64,000 nucleotides of DNA from Bombyx mori (taxonomy: Eukaryota; Arthropoda; Insecta; Lepidoptera; Bombycidae). Location of the stretch: positions 10,851,501 through 10,915,500 of the forward strand of contig NC_085112.1 in assembly GCF_030269925.1 (NCBI RefSeq), given 5' to 3'. The translations under genes were made by a program, and so were the position numbers. Below, piece by piece: positions 10,413 through 22,000 of the stretch; position 1 is the first letter of the stretch, and every line of letters begins with the position of its first letter. Below the pieces are notes generated by a model. That model was not told where the DNA came from. It worked only from the letters and a program-made list of their open reading frames with translations, and did not search any database.

Positions 10413-11635
10413 TAAGTAGTTGTGTCACGATTCGATGGCCATACTCTATTTACATTTATTAAAATACCTATAAAAACAGTCATTTATCCTAAAGCAAAAG
10501 AGTATTAACTATTTTTTACACTCGATTTCCACTAAATCGATCCTATTTTAGGGATGCTCTAATTCTAATCCGCATGTTTGTGGAGCTAGTTACGTATATT
10601 GAAATAAGTGTTGCAGATGTTTACAAAGATTGTTTAAAACAAAAAATTGAATTCAACTTATTTTCTACACTTGGCCATTGACAATGAAGCTAAGATTTCA
10701 ATAGGTTAATCAAGCAAAATAGACGAATTTTTTGGTACATATCCCATTCGTGTAACGCTTAGGCCCAGAATGGGGTTTCTCCTTTGAATGTATTGATTTT
10801 TTTTTAAATTAAAAAAGTCTGTTATATTCTTAGTAATAAAATCAAAATTGTAAAATTAAGGAAATATTATGTCCTTGAGGATTCATTCTATTAAAATTCA
10901 AGTAAGATACTGTGGTTTCCAATCTACTAAATTAATGTCCAGTCAAGAGGTAAACACGTTTTGATATAAATGCACTTGAAGGAAACCCAACATTCAAACA
11001 AGTTCAGGGTTATGAAGTATTATGTGTCTTGAATACATAAAGATACGGTTCATTCTTTCTCAAATATGATCGATCGCGATGGAATCACGTGGGTCCTTTT
11101 ACGACGTGATCGGCAAACAAAAAATACATTCTCTATATAATAAGTTTCGCAGAAATATCGAGTCGCTTCTTATTGTGAGGCACATCAAACAAAAAAGCCA
11201 GTAAAATTGTTTTATGTCGTACGCAATTACTTTTGAAGTACCATTGAAAATTAATATTTTTTATTATATTGTCAAGCAATGAAATCGTTTATTGTAGGCA
11301 AATAGACATTTCAAGAAATATGTCCACCCGTTCTCATGTATGACTTGAATGTGTTATATTGATTAATGTTCACATTCCTTGGGAAGTTAGATACTTGCTA
11401 ACTGAATATTTATTGCTGCGAAATCATTTTGTCAATGGAAGAGTTAAAGTTTTACCTATCTCCATTGGAACCTGTGGTTTGCATTAGATTCGGTGCTAAA
11501 TTGTGACGCAATCCCGTACCTGCTTGCACATACCTGTACATTTGTATGTCATATTTAAACAGTAATATGTTGATTAGATTTAAGTATTATATTATTATTA
11601 TGTATACGTTGCTGACTTTATTGTATTGTTTGCAG
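10413..11635. other. AT-rich DNA upstream of the possible exon
   Basis: No repeat or coding frame recognised. The last 60 bases are T/A-rich and lead into the splice-acceptor-like TTGTATTGTTTGCAG. Confidence 0.35.
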
Positions 11636-11685
11636 ATATCGAGATGGCGGCTAGATTATGAGGTCCGCTAACAAACGGCATTTAG
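11636..11685 (+). other. Possible short exon (50 nt)
   Basis: The segment lies between an acceptor-like TTGTATTGTTTGCAG (ends 11635) and a donor-like G|GTGAGT-type site (GTGAGTCC from 11686). It is GC-richer than its surroundings. An ATG at 11659 opens MRSANKRHL into the donor in phase 1; an earlier ATG (MAARL) stops inside. It could be a 5'-UTR exon with start codon, or chance. No protein family can be judged from nine residues. Confidence 0.3.
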
Positions 11686-11689
11686 GTGA

Positions 11690-12690
11690 GTCCAGAATGT
11701 AAATGTGTTATGCAAACAAACACGTTTCAACCGTAAGCACATAATGGGCCTATTCTGCCGGTTAATCGAATATCTATATGAGTTCAAAGCAAAGGGTGCG
11801 TCGACTCCGAAGAACAGGGAATCGCTTTGAAACCCACGCTACGTGCTGACAAAACCGTTTATTTATCTTTGAACAATCGATGATAAATAGTTTGGAAACC
11901 ATGCAACATTTTTTATTGCACTTTCGTAATACCTATTGTCAAACATATAATAGTATTCTCAATCATTTAGTTTTAGAAAAAGTTAAGGCCTTTCTTCAAC
12001 AACATCAACAAGTTTTGCGATTCTAATGACTATTTAGTTATTCGTCAGCTAGGGACCTTTACTTAATATGTTTTGTAGAATTCAAGGTTTGACCTATGTA
12101 TTTCTATTCATGTGAATATTTGCCGTACCAGCTTTATATTATTTGGTGCTCCGGACTCTGTGAAATGGTTATGTTCCGTTTGATTACTGTGAAATAGCAA
12201 ATCTATATTTTAGTTAGGCATTGTTGTGGTTAGTCAAGTAATTTATGTAAAGCCAATTTAATTTGAAAGGACCCTGTTTTATTTGACGTAAGTGGTTAAA
12301 CAATTAAAATTTATTCATTTGGTTAGAATTCTTCAGATGCATTGTAAAACTTATCTCAGAGAAACCATAATTGATATTCGGAGTTAAAAAAAAAGAATTT
12401 ATCATATGTATCTTCAATACAGCAAACATATGTGCCTCACAATTATTTATGATCTTTGATTTGTTAGTAATGTCAGTGTACTCAGTCTATTATAACCTTT
12501 TTCTTTGAAGTCCCACCTAACCAAAGAACTTTCGTTTCATTGCACCCAACATGACTCTTGAATAATTTATGCCGGTAAATACATTAAATATTTTCCAATT
12601 TGCTGGACAAGTACATCGAAAAACATTTTTTGTGATGTTCTGGTATTAGTTGCTATATTGAAGATCAATACTGAGACAATGAATTAATTA
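11690..12690. other. AT-rich DNA, nothing recognised
   Basis: No repeat ends or coding frames found. If the preceding segment is a real exon, this would be intron. Confidence 0.35.
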
Positions 12691-12691
12691 A

Positions 12692-12894
12692 TCTATACTA
12701 ATATTATAAAGAGGAAAGATTTGTTTGTTTGTTTGTTTCGAATAGGCTCCGAAACTACTGGACCGATTTGAAAAATTCTTTTTCCATAAAAGCCGACATT
12801 GTCCCTGATGAACATAGACTACTTTTTTTAATTTTTTTTTTTGGTTTCATGTGTGTTTTAATGTTTCCGAAGCGAAGCGAGGGCGGGTCGCTAG
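12692..12894 (+). mobile_element. Helitron-like element, 203 bp
   Basis: Starts TCTATACTAATATTATAAAG at 12692, contains TTTG repeats and GGACCGATTTGAAAAATT, and ends GGCGGGTCGCTAG at 12894. It sits between A (12691) and T (12895), the usual Helitron A/T target. The same family is present inverted at 38712-38936 with the same ends and the same A/T flanks. No coding capacity, so non-autonomous. Confidence 0.75.
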
Positions 12895-13142
12895 TATATT
12901 ATAATAGTAGTGAAAATTGGGCAAATTTCTATCAGAAGGTTTTCGTTCAAGATTTGTATTCAGATTACAATTATGATTCAATTCAGTTCAGGTTTGCCAT
13001 GGTATGTATTTCGGGAGTTTTAGAAAGCAGCAGTCTAAACTTACAATTATTTAGTTGGTGGTAGATTTTGCGAAACATTGCTCTTGCTAGGGCTAGTGTT
13101 ACAGGTTGAGACGGTGATCTAACTTACCCACCGTAGTTCGTA

Positions 13143-13445
13143 TTTTTTTTTCCTACCTTTTTTTTTTTTATTGCCCTTGTAGGCAGACGAGCATACGGCC
13201 CACCTAATAGTGAGTGGTTACCGTTGCCCATGGACTTCAGCAATGCCAGGGGCAAAGCCAAGCTGCTGCCTACCGCTAAAACCTATGCTGATAACCTTGA
13301 GAGACTATATCAGCGTTACCCTAACGTGTGAGCTCTCGGGGCTGAAACTGAAGGTGCCGCTAACACTGACCCTAGCATGAGCAGTGATTCGCAGAATCTA
13401 CCACCGGATCGGAAACGCGAGCCACTGAGAAGATCTGGCGTAGTT
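13143..13445 (-). mobile_element. LINE family C tail interrupted by LINE B tail
   Basis: TTCCTACC at 13150-13157 is the A-tail side of family C. Its body resumes at about 13281 (TGCTGATAACCTTGAGAGAC) and runs to the AGAAGATCTGGCG block. Between lies a complete family B tail (separate entry). The Bm1 at 36718 interrupts family C at the same point. Confidence 0.65.
13158..13280 (-). mobile_element. LINE family B 3' tail
   Basis: Minus-strand copy of the tail TAGGCAGACGAGCATACGG / GCAATGCCAGGGGC / CTGCCTACCGCT. On its coding strand this is the C-terminal RT segment GS-PGIAEVHG and the 3' UTR, ending GGGCAATAAAAA. Related copies are at 18686, 23443, 27228 and 42125. Confidence 0.75.
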
Positions 13446-13489
13446 GGTGTAGGCCCTCCAGCTACCAGTGAATAGGTAGGGGGAAAAAC

Positions 13490-13950
13490 TAGTTAGTTAT
13501 CGTTTAAAGTAATTCTTCCTACCAACTGTTAGGTGGATATCTAATTAGATAATAAGGTAACATGCCCGCTTTTCTTAACATCTGTGGCTAGAGATTTAAG
13601 TAAAGTAATGGCTATGGACATTTATTACATTGAAAACCATTATTTGCGAAAGACAAATAGGTCTTTAAGCAAAACCAAGCAAAATCCTTAACCTTCATTT
13701 GAAGAACAATACTGACAATAAAGCAAAAAACTTAGACAAAGAAAATGAATATTCATAGAGATAAATAAAAACTTAATTGCTACCGCATCCAATAGGTATG
13801 TATCTCCGGTGAATGTGACGTCAAATAGAACGTAATTTGATTGTTAACTATACACAAAAAGCATTAAAATAAATATTATTATAATGTTTGACATTCAACG
13901 CGCACACACACTTACGAACGGCAGTTTTGTATCAACTAACTTCGTCTCAT
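13490..13950. other. AT-rich DNA, nothing recognised
   Basis: A-rich sequence with a CA-rich patch near 13900. No feature supported. Confidence 0.35.
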
Positions 13951-13953
13951 TAA

Positions 13954-14586
13954 GCCGAATTTACATTACGAAATTAGTGTCGTGAAATTAATTTCGTGAC
14001 ATTAGTTTTACCAACAGTTTCACGTGTAATTTAATACTTTCGTAATGCATGCATTACTTTCATGCATGAAAATTAGTTTCGTGCCCTGCGCGATTTTTTG
14101 GTGAAATTAGTGTCATGCAACTAATTTCATAGTGTAGACGCGACGTGAAACTAATGTCGCGAAAGGGCCTGCGCTGTGCGGACGTGTGTATTGTTAGTTC
14201 GGACGCGCTTCAAGCGTTGAAAATGGCAAAGCAATGATGGAGTACAGAAAAAAAATACAATTCATTAATGAATATCAGCGACAAGAGTGTCTCTGGGACC
14301 CGAAACACCTACAATATAAAAATAGGCATGCCCGAGATGCGGCCTACAAAATAATTATGGAAGCCATGGAGATGCAATATGTCAAAGAAGCATATATATA
14401 AGCATTTCTTTAGCTACATTGAATATAGCAAAATATAGCTTTGATGCTGGCGGCGCCATGGTTACTGCGTTACTGTGGATTTCGCGACAGTAATTTTTTA
14501 ACGAAATTACTTTCGCATATATCGAAACTACTTTCGTGAAACTGAGCTCAACATGCATGACACTAATTTCGTAATGTAAACTCGGC
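13954..14586 (+). mobile_element. TIR element with MADF-like ORF, 633 bp
   Basis: The 31-bp terminal inverted repeats have two mismatches: left GCCGAATTTACATTACGAAA from 13954, right its reverse complement ending 14586. Further inward both sides are rich in copies of ACTAATTTCGT / GAAATTAGTGTC in both orientations, a typical subterminal repeat structure. The middle encodes the 55-residue MADF-like peptide. Harbinger/PIF elements carry a second gene for a Myb/MADF-type DNA-binding protein, so a PIF/Harbinger derivative is the best guess. I cannot see a clean 3-bp target duplication. Confidence 0.75.
14234..14401 (+). CDS. Short MADF-domain-like protein of TIR element
   Basis: 55 codons from ATG 14234 to TAA 14399. 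Residues 9-31 hold the MADF hallmarks: an initial FINEY helix, then ECLWDP, KH, and YKN-R (FI.EY...pcLWd..h..Yknr), followed by RDAAYKIIMEAME. MADF domains are normally ~85-90 residues; this stops after about 55, so either the rest is lost or it lies in another exon. MADF domains bind DNA, and in transposons of the Harbinger type such a protein accompanies the transposase. The upstream ATG at 14223 is out of use (stop after four codons). Loss of the C-terminal half makes function in this copy doubtful. Confidence 0.6.
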   Translation: MMEYRKKIQFINEYQRQECLWDPKHLQYKNRHARDAAYKIIMEAMEMQYVKEAYI

Positions 14587-15076
14587 ATCAGAGTTTACTA
14601 GTTTTCATTGTAATATTTTATTTTGTAATAATTATCGTGAATAATTTCCAATGCATTTTCTTCTAGACATATATTAAGCAGCTGGTTATTCGAAAGAAAA
14701 TCTAGACTGCATATTTGAAGTAAGGCAAGAGACAGGACACATATAAATAAATACAACAATAGTTCACGACCTCCATCGAGTATCATGTATCACGAAAATT
14801 GTAAAATTTAATGATTTCCATAATTACGAAGCGATAAACATAAACACTAAATACATTAGTTTTTATATCTTTTCTGTATCAGTTGGTAACATCATTCTGA
14901 ATGTTTTTGCCGTGAAACATTCAAGTATTTCTGTTTGACAGTCACTATTACAATACATTTATGACTTCATCCCCATGTTTCAAAATAGATGGCATTTATA
15001 TTATAGAATCTATGGGGCTGCGTTAATCACTATCACAAGGCGGTATTTATACACAAAATACCTATATTTTTGTTTT
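14587..15076. other. AT-rich DNA, nothing recognised
   Basis: No repeat or coding feature supported between the TIR element and the next Bm1. Confidence 0.35.
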
Positions 15077-15318
15077 ACTGGTGGTAGGACCTCTTGTGAG
15101 TTTGGGCGTGTAGGTACCATCACCCTGCCTATTTCTGCCGTGAAGCAGCAATGCGTTTCGGTTTGAAGGGTGGAGCAGCCGTTGTAACTATACTGAGACC
15201 TTAGAACTCATATCTCAAGGTGGGTGGCGGCATTTACGTTCTAGATGTCTATGGGCTCCGGTAACCACTTAACACCAGGTGGGCTGTGAGCTCGTCCATT
15301 CATCTACGCAAAAAAAAA
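15077..15318 (+). mobile_element. Bm1 SINE, 5'-truncated
   Basis: Plus-strand copy from ACTGGTGGTAGGACC at 15077 to CATCTACGCAAAAAAAAA at 15318. All core blocks are present and well conserved; the tRNA head is missing. Confidence 0.92.
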
Positions 15319-17972
15319 GAATTATTTTCATGTAACAAGCAAACTATAGTAAAGCTTAGAATATCAGTGGAATTTTCATTTACGATTCCTTTCCATATGA
15401 TTTGAAATTTAAAAGTTTCGATACCTATCTAAGAAAGCGGCCAAATTGAATAGACCGGTAGTGAATCTACAAGTATTATGTATACTTACAACATTGCGCA
15501 ACGCGTGCGTGATTGAATGCCTTATTGTGAAAAAAGGTGAACGCATTTTATTTGAGTATTACGAACAAAAAAAAAAAACCCTTGCATTGGCAGCTTCAAC
15601 AATTATGTCACTTATGTAATTTTTGTTTGTGATCTAGTTCAATGATATGATACAATGTCAACTTTACAATTTTTTGTTATACCTTCATTTTATTTTGATA
15701 AGCTTAAACTTTTTGACGGTTGATAGGATTTGTTCGTACTTTTCTTGTAGAAGTGGCGCCTCTAGGTTGTTTTCAATTTTGCGGCCAAAAAAGTAACGAT
15801 TTCAGTAATTTAAACTTTCTCTAATTTTTCATATATTTTTTTGTATTTAGACATGTTCAGAATAAAAAATGATTCATCACAATCAAGTACATCACTCATT
15901 TATTGATAATATTATATAATATTCATTTATATTTTTCATTTTACGCATTTGATAACGCCAACACGGATGACAATATAAATAGGATATTTTTAAAAAGCTT
16001 AGAAATCGTACTTCTTTTGTTTTTAATAATGTTCTAATATCCAGTTAGTTTTCCTTTATTATTGTGTTATATACAGATTAAATAAAATTGCCGAATTTCA
16101 AAACGCATTACTGGAAAAATAGCAAACAAGTTAGAATTTGAATTTCGAACCAGTGATACGAATGAGATTTGGGGTAGTTTTTAATGTATAACTCCTGATT
16201 TAAGAGTTACGCCTATTGTCATGACAACAAATTTACTGTACTTATAATATTAAGGTTATGAGTATTAAATCAAATAACTCGCTTTTGGCCCGAAACTTGA
16301 AAACGTCCCACCTAAGTTATTTAATATTACATTATAAACCATCATAAATTGTTCTCTTCAATACTCAGCTCTTACTGCTACGATTATAAGGTTTGTTTTT
16401 ACGTATGGCATACGCACCTGCCGCTATTGCGTGCTGTTACATCTGAGTTACAAACTTCTGGCAAATAAAAAAATCTCAATCTGTTTGCCGGATCCAAATA
16501 ATGTATTTTCAAAACTTAATCTAGATTTATAGTACTAGAGCAAGCTTTACTATTAAAGTCTAAACAATCTCAGGAATCGAGTTTGTCTCGAGTTGGTTCT
16601 TATAAGGAAATCACAAGATCAGTTAATGCGTCTACACCTATATATACATTTAACCTTCATATTTCTTTGTACCATTTAAATAAATCTTGTAAATGATGAT
16701 ACCATATAAAATATTTCAATTTATTTGATGTAATCTTGAAGAAGAACAATGATATATTTTCCAGAGTATTCTAGTTTAGTATTGGTTTTCCTTACTGACG
16801 TGTTCTTTTCAAGAATGTGTGATCCAACTGTACTCACGCTGCAGCAAAGGTCTGGTTGTTTCTCTGAAACCAAAAATGGTGGTAATAATATTCGTCAGTA
16901 ATTTAACAATTAAAAAAAATTGCTATGCCAGTTTTTTATTATTTCTGTACAGCAAAGTTTTGCTAGAAGATAGTTATCTGTGGCGAGCGTCGATAGCGTC
17001 AGTAGCCTCCCGTGTGTTTCCGTTCTCAAGTACTCGAGTAACGGTAAAGTTCTGACCTCTTTTTCGAGTGATAATGAAGTTGATTCTCGATTACAGTCTG
17101 GAACAGAGAGAGTTTATGCCTCCGTGAGGTGAATGTCGAAATTCGTGTTTATGAAGCGACTATCATGTATTATGGGGTTGTTGAGTTTAAAATTTGCGAT
17201 TAATGATACCGTAAATTGTAAATGACATATTTGGCACAGAACTAAGTAGTAAAAATACAATTTAATATACCTACATCTGTTTTATTTATTTATTTATTTA
17301 TAACTTCATATACTAGAAAGTATAAAGGCGGACTTAATGCCATAGGCATTCTCTAACGGTCTACTTTAGGGGAGTGCAGAGATGAACCTTGGTAGGTGTA
17401 GTGTGAAGGTGATATTACTTAAACATATGTGTATATATAACATACATAATATTATAATTATAATTCAATACATTCATTTAATAACATTTTTTTGAGTTTG
17501 GTGTTTTAAATATTCGTTGTATCCAAATATCTTTAAACTTTTCCACGCATTTTCATTATTTACAGCCGGAACTATATTAACAGAATATTGAAATTCATTA
17601 CGGTATACGAATGTCATTGAACTTTTGATATTAAGTTAGGATACGTTTTTTTTATAAACTGACACAAAATAAGAGGTTAAAATTAAGGCAGTACGTGAAT
17701 TGACTTGTTATGTTTCGCACTTCGGTACTTAAGTGCTTTGAGACCGTATAAAGCCATATAAACCAATTTTTTTTTAAATGTTTATTAATGAGTACCAAAT
17801 GTTTTTTTTTTAATTATCTATTCTAAATCGTTATAGTACATTTTATTCACGTCGAATTTTGACGTCGTGCCTCAACTTAGCGACGATCATACAACCCACC
17901 TGATGGTCAGTGTGTACCTAATACCCATCATACAATATCAGAAAAAGCTCCTGTCTGATTCTATCTATTTTT
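15319..17972. other. 2.65 kb of AT-rich DNA
   Basis: No repeat family recognised apart from a (TTTA)n run at 17281-17301. A 78-codon frame at 16819-17055 has no recognisable motif and no splice context. A GC-richer patch at 16980-17045 is unexplained. Confidence 0.35.
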
Positions 17973-18220
17973 ACTGGTGGTAGGACCTCTTGAGAGTCCA
18001 CGCGGGTAGGCACCACCACCCTGCCTATTTCTGCCGTGAAACAGTAATGCGTTTCGGTTTGAAGGGTGGGGCAGCCGTTGTAACTATACTTGAGACCTTA
18101 GAACTTATATCTCAAGGTGGGTGGCGCATTTACGTTGTAGAGTCTATGGGCTCCAGTAACCACTTAACACCAGGTGGGCTGTGAGCTCGTCCACCCATCT
18201 AAGCAATCAAAAAATAAAAA
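17973..18220 (+). mobile_element. Bm1 SINE, 5'-truncated
   Basis: ACTGGTGGTAGGACC at 17973 to AAGCAATCAAAAAATAAAAAA at about 18220. The flanks TATCTAT (17962-17968) and TATCTATAT just after the tail are a plausible short target duplication. A 64-codon frame through it is accidental. Confidence 0.92.
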
Positions 18221-18685
18221 ATATCTATATATATCTAAATTTAATACGACTTTTTTATCAATTATGTCAAAAATAAAATCAAACTAATCGAATTTGAGAG
18301 ATAATAAATCTGGCAACCGCGTTCGCCAATAGCAATATAATTTTATTCAGGTTCGATTCAAACGTTTGTTGAGTCAAATTAAAGGAAATCTTTCAATGCT
18401 GTTCATAACTAGCGAATAGAAATTGGCAAAATACATTGTGTATAGTAAAACGCCTATTGTAGACTTGATTGGCAATTTGTAGCTACCGTTGCTTTATAAG
18501 TCGAAGTGATGCAAATACAATGATTGTATGTCATGATAAAATTACAGGGTTGATTAATTTTGTATGAGCTATAAAATCTTGATTTTTAATTTTCTGTACG
18601 CTTGTAAGATGATATGTAAGTACATATTTTACATGTGTAAATTATTTATTGGCAGAGACATTATTTTGAGTATATAGTATATTCT

Positions 18686-18745
18686 AACGGCAAGCAGCGG
18701 CTTGGCCCTGCCCCTGGTATTACTTACGTCACTCACCATCAGATT
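18686..18745 (+). mobile_element. LINE family B 3' fragment
   Basis: GGCAAGCAGCGGCTTGGCCC and CTCACCATCAG match the family B C-terminal/3'-UTR junction. The fragment breaks off before the GTGGGCCGTATGC tail and runs into family C sequence. Confidence 0.6.
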
Positions 18746-19085
18746 TAGATTCAATAACCTTTGCCTTAGACGCCTTCAGCTCTAATACTAGGAGCAAGCT
18801 TAGGGACCCCGGTAACCGTTCTCGTCGAACTCGACAAAAAGTCGACGTACATCCTAACCCATTCATCAGCCCTCTGAGTTTCTCGCCGGATCTTCTCAGC
18901 GGGTCGCGATTCCGATCCGGTAGTAGATTCATTCGCGAAGCAGTTGCTGTTGAGTTGTTAAGTCTCCTTAGGAGGTGCTCGGGCAGCTGTTAGCAAATCT
19001 CACGCCTTTGCTCGCCTACCCGTCCTGGTGAAACTGAAAAGGCCTCCGGGCCACCAGTGATCCTTCGCCGCAATGAGCCGCAGAA
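18746..19085 (+). mobile_element. LINE family C internal fragment
   Basis: Plus-strand family C: CGTTCTCGTCGAACTCGAC, then GAGTTTCTCGCCGGATCTTC and GGTCGCGATTCCGATCCGG, continuing into a segment not found in the other copies (CTCGGGCAGCTGTTAGCAAA, CGTCCTGGTGAAACTGAAAA). It lacks the 3' tail and so is internal or 3'-deleted. The 107-codon minus-strand frame across it is a shadow. Confidence 0.55.
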
Positions 19086-19616
19086 TTATTGTTTTTCAAA
19101 AAAAATTGCTGGCGTAACTCAGATGAGCTCCCCCCACCTGCAGTATCCCATAGACATTGTAACTTGATTGCGTCACTTATTTTGAGAGCGATTGGCATAA
19201 AATTATATTCATGAGATATGGTATCGCTCCTTTTGGAGGTTAAATTGTGGCATTTACTAAGTTTACCCAGCATATGCCTGAGTCGAAAATTTGTTAGGTG
19301 TAAGCTCTTGCGATTACACGTTTTTGCATAAGCCACCAATTACAAAACTGGATGGGAAGCCGCGTCTCCGGTGGTGGTATTCACGCTGTGCCTTATAAGG
19401 ATTCTGGTAAACCATTAACGTCAGCTGGAATCCGTGATTAACTGCAACAAAAAAAAGCTAATTACAGTTTCTTTTGCAGAATACTCCTTGGTATTATAGA
19501 CGAAAACAAATTCCAATAAATACTTTTTTACAATAAATGTTGTATTATAGTTTCATACCTATAGTTAAAAATACTTTTACCGTTAAATTTCGTGTGTTTT
19601 TTTTTTTTGTTATTTT

Positions 19617-19708
19617 ATTATTTCCGACGTTGCCGATATTTTACAGTTTCCGTGGTCAGCGTACGATTAAGATTATGGCTACAGCATCCGAGAAACGTCG
19701 GAAATAAT
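19617..19708. repeat. Inverted repeat, MITE-like
   Basis: ATTATTTCCGACGTT (19617-19631) has an exact reverse complement at 19694-19708, and A/T-rich sequence just outside is also roughly complementary (TTATTTTATT versus AATAAAATAA). The 62-bp centre contains CAGTTTCCGTGGTCAGCGTACG. A weakly similar, decayed sequence lies at 20935-21000. Probably a small MITE. Confidence 0.55.
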
Positions 19709-20270
19709 GTAATTATAATAAAATAAAAATAAAAACGTGAGATTCAATCATTTATGTTGCAATTTAAATTTATATTTTGAACGATTGTCTCGCATCGTAT
19801 GTTGTATTTTGATAAAAAATAATAATAATGAGATATTAAATAATCTTCTTCGCTCGATTCATTAGTGCAGTTTACTTACAGTATAACTTTTTCTATTTCA
19901 AAAGCTTCATTTTCATCAGACCGATTGCACTTATCGAGATTAATTCCTAAAAATTGGTTCTAGAATATTTTTGAGCACGCTTCTAATGCAAAGTTTAACG
20001 ACCCGGCTTATAGCCGTTTGAAAGAGTCATATACCAACATATTTATGAAATTAAATAAAAAAATGCGTATTCATTCCTATTTTCTGCACACGCGGCTATT
20101 TTATTCGAGTCCACCGTGTGTGTGTTGCCGCTGCATCGAAATGTCCTCATTTTCATGTTTCATTATGGAATCTAATGTATGTGCATTTTCAATTCTTTGG
20201 ATGCTATTGTAAATATGTCGTCTTGTGATTCGCAGCTCCGTCATCGTACGCATGTTATATTTCTATTGTT

Positions 20271-20450
20271 TTTTTTATTGAATTATTAGTGTACGTGGAC
20301 TAAGTGGTTTCCAGAACCACATAACATCGATCTTACCAGCTGCTTTGAAACATGGGGCTTAAGTTGGAATTGTGTCGCAACTCGGCCGTCCTACTTTTCA
20401 AACTGACATGCACTGAAGCATAGCTGCTTGGTGCCAGAAATAAACAAGAT
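20271..20450 (-). mobile_element. Ancient Bm1-like relic
   Basis: A T-run followed by ATTGAATTATTAG, AAGTGGTTTCCAG, CGGCCGTCCTAC and ACTGAAGCATAGCTGCTTGG keeps the order of minus-strand Bm1 blocks at low identity. Assignment rests on order and a few short matches only. Confidence 0.35.
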
Positions 20451-20476
20451 AAAGATTAGATTGGTGGATGACCTCA

Positions 20477-20758
20477 AAGCTCAGTTATTGTTTAGTAGTA
20501 CTGGAGCCCATAGACATCATCATCATCATCATCATCATTAGCCTTTATCTGCCCACTGCTGGACATAGGCCTTCCCCAATGCCTTCCACATAATTTCACA
20601 TAAATTCCACATAGACATGAATGACATAAACCGCTACCCACCTTGAGACACGGCTGCCCCACCCTTCATACTGAAACGCATTGCTGCTTCACGCTAGAAA
20701 CATACAGACAAGGTGGTGGTAACTACCAGTGTGTCCTCACAAGATACCCTACCACAAG
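20477..20758 (-). mobile_element. Old Bm1 split by LINE insertion
   Basis: The minus-strand Bm1 blocks TACTGGAGCCCATAGACAT (to 20517) and CTACCCACCTTGAGAC...CTACCACAAGT (20638-20758) are separated by a 92-bp LINE D end. The 9-bp CATAGACAT is duplicated on both sides (20509-20517 and 20610-20618). Confidence 0.75.
20518..20609 (-). mobile_element. LINE family D 3' end inserted in Bm1
   Basis: On the minus strand it reads ...KAYVQQWADKG-stop followed by (GAT)n (the ATC repeat at 20518-20538). It is flanked by a perfect 9-bp target duplication taken from the host Bm1. It is a strongly 5'-truncated non-LTR insertion, younger than the Bm1. Confidence 0.8.
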
Positions 20759-20999
20759 TAAAATATGTTTTTTAATTATTATTGCGAACTAAAAATACGC
20801 AAATTTTTGCTCAGAAGAAGCCCAGCGAAGAATTAGATCGGTACAATAATATTGGAAGGGTTCATGAACATATTCCTACTCATAACAGATGAGGGATAAA
20901 AATAATATTGTAAATACTTAAAGCAATCTTTAATATTTAAGATTCTACTTTCGTTTCCAATATTTTACAATTTTCTCGGTCACACGGACGACTAAAAAA

Positions 21000-21600
21000 A
21001 CGCAATATGAAACTGTAAAACTAGTTTTAATTATAACATTTAGTGACACACAGTAAAATACTGCTTTGATACAGAAATATTTTAATTAGTTTTCAATTCC
21101 CATTTCAATATACGTTTCCCATTAATTGTGGACTTTTGCATTATGCATGTTCTCAGAATTTCGATCAGTGGAATTTTCGTATGAATATTGTAGTAACGAA
21201 ATTTATCGTTTTGATTTGTTTAACCCAAATTCTCGAGCGTGGTGTCGCATAGTTTTCACAATAGCAACCTTGAATGTTCATGATGCAAATTAATTTCTTA
21301 ACATCCAAGAGTCTCGTGCTAGCGATCGATTTGGAAGACATTCTACTTTTGCAAGTTTATGTCATTGAATGTGTTCGATTTGTTTCTTATGTAATATCGA
21401 TAAATTTTTATTATCGACACAACTATTTAACTTTTTTTTTAATTGAAATGGAAAATAATTATGTAAGGCTAATTTTAGTAAAAAAAAAAGTTTAATTGAT
21501 TTATGAGCTTTCATTTAGTAAACCAAAATTAGATTTACCCATATACAAAAATTTCAATAAAAAAAAGTAAAAAATGGTGTGTTTTTAACTGCTAAAAACG
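21000..21600. other. AT-rich DNA, nothing recognised
   Basis: A 73-codon frame at 21274 has no family motif. No repeat ends were found. Confidence 0.3.
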
Positions 21601-21605
21601 AGGAC

Positions 21606-22000
21606 GAAGTAAGGACGAGCTCACGGCGCACCTGATGTTAAGTGCCAAAGCCCTGCGACATCAACAAAGTAAATGCCGTTACCTCTTTGAGAGATCACTT
21701 CTAAGTCTCAGTTTCCCTACCTTTCAAACCGCAACGCATTACTGCTTCACGGCAGAAATAGGTACTGGTGTTACCTACCTTGGCAGACTCACCAGACGGC
21801 CCACGACCAATAATTACGCAAATTATAATTTTTGCAGGTTTCATTCTTACTACACGATGCTATTTCTTCATTTCAGAAGTCCTTTGTCAAGATTTGTTAA
21901 GCACGTATTTGATTAGGAAAAATTAGGGGAATCGAACAACGACCCAATCGCATCGTTCAGTACGAATGCACAGGAAGTCATATCCTTGAGGCCACGACGA
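21606..22000 (-). mobile_element. Bm1 SINE, full-length, diverged
   Basis: Minus strand. The tail part (GACGAGCTCACGGCGCACC) begins at 21613 without a clear T-run. The body continues past the usual truncation point into the 5' half (AATTACGCAAATTATAATTTT, CACGATGCTATT) and the tRNA-like head, where GGCCACGACG at 21990 marks the A-box end. The B-box region (GAATCGAACAACGACC) is damaged, so this copy is unlikely to be transcribed. Confidence 0.8.

Noticed and set aside
12729..13064. 111-codon plus-strand frame
   Set aside because: It begins inside a Helitron-like element and runs on through AT-rich sequence. Phe/Tyr/Ser-rich composition as expected by chance.
17990..18184. 64-codon plus-strand frame (YFCRETVMRFGLKGG)
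   Set aside because: It is a chance frame through Bm1. The same peptide recurs in every Bm1 copy (9880, 14975, 26952, 36883 and 49585) in both strand contexts.
19016..19339. 107-codon minus-strand frame
   Set aside because: Starts in AT-rich DNA and ends in LINE family C sequence; no motif and no splice context.
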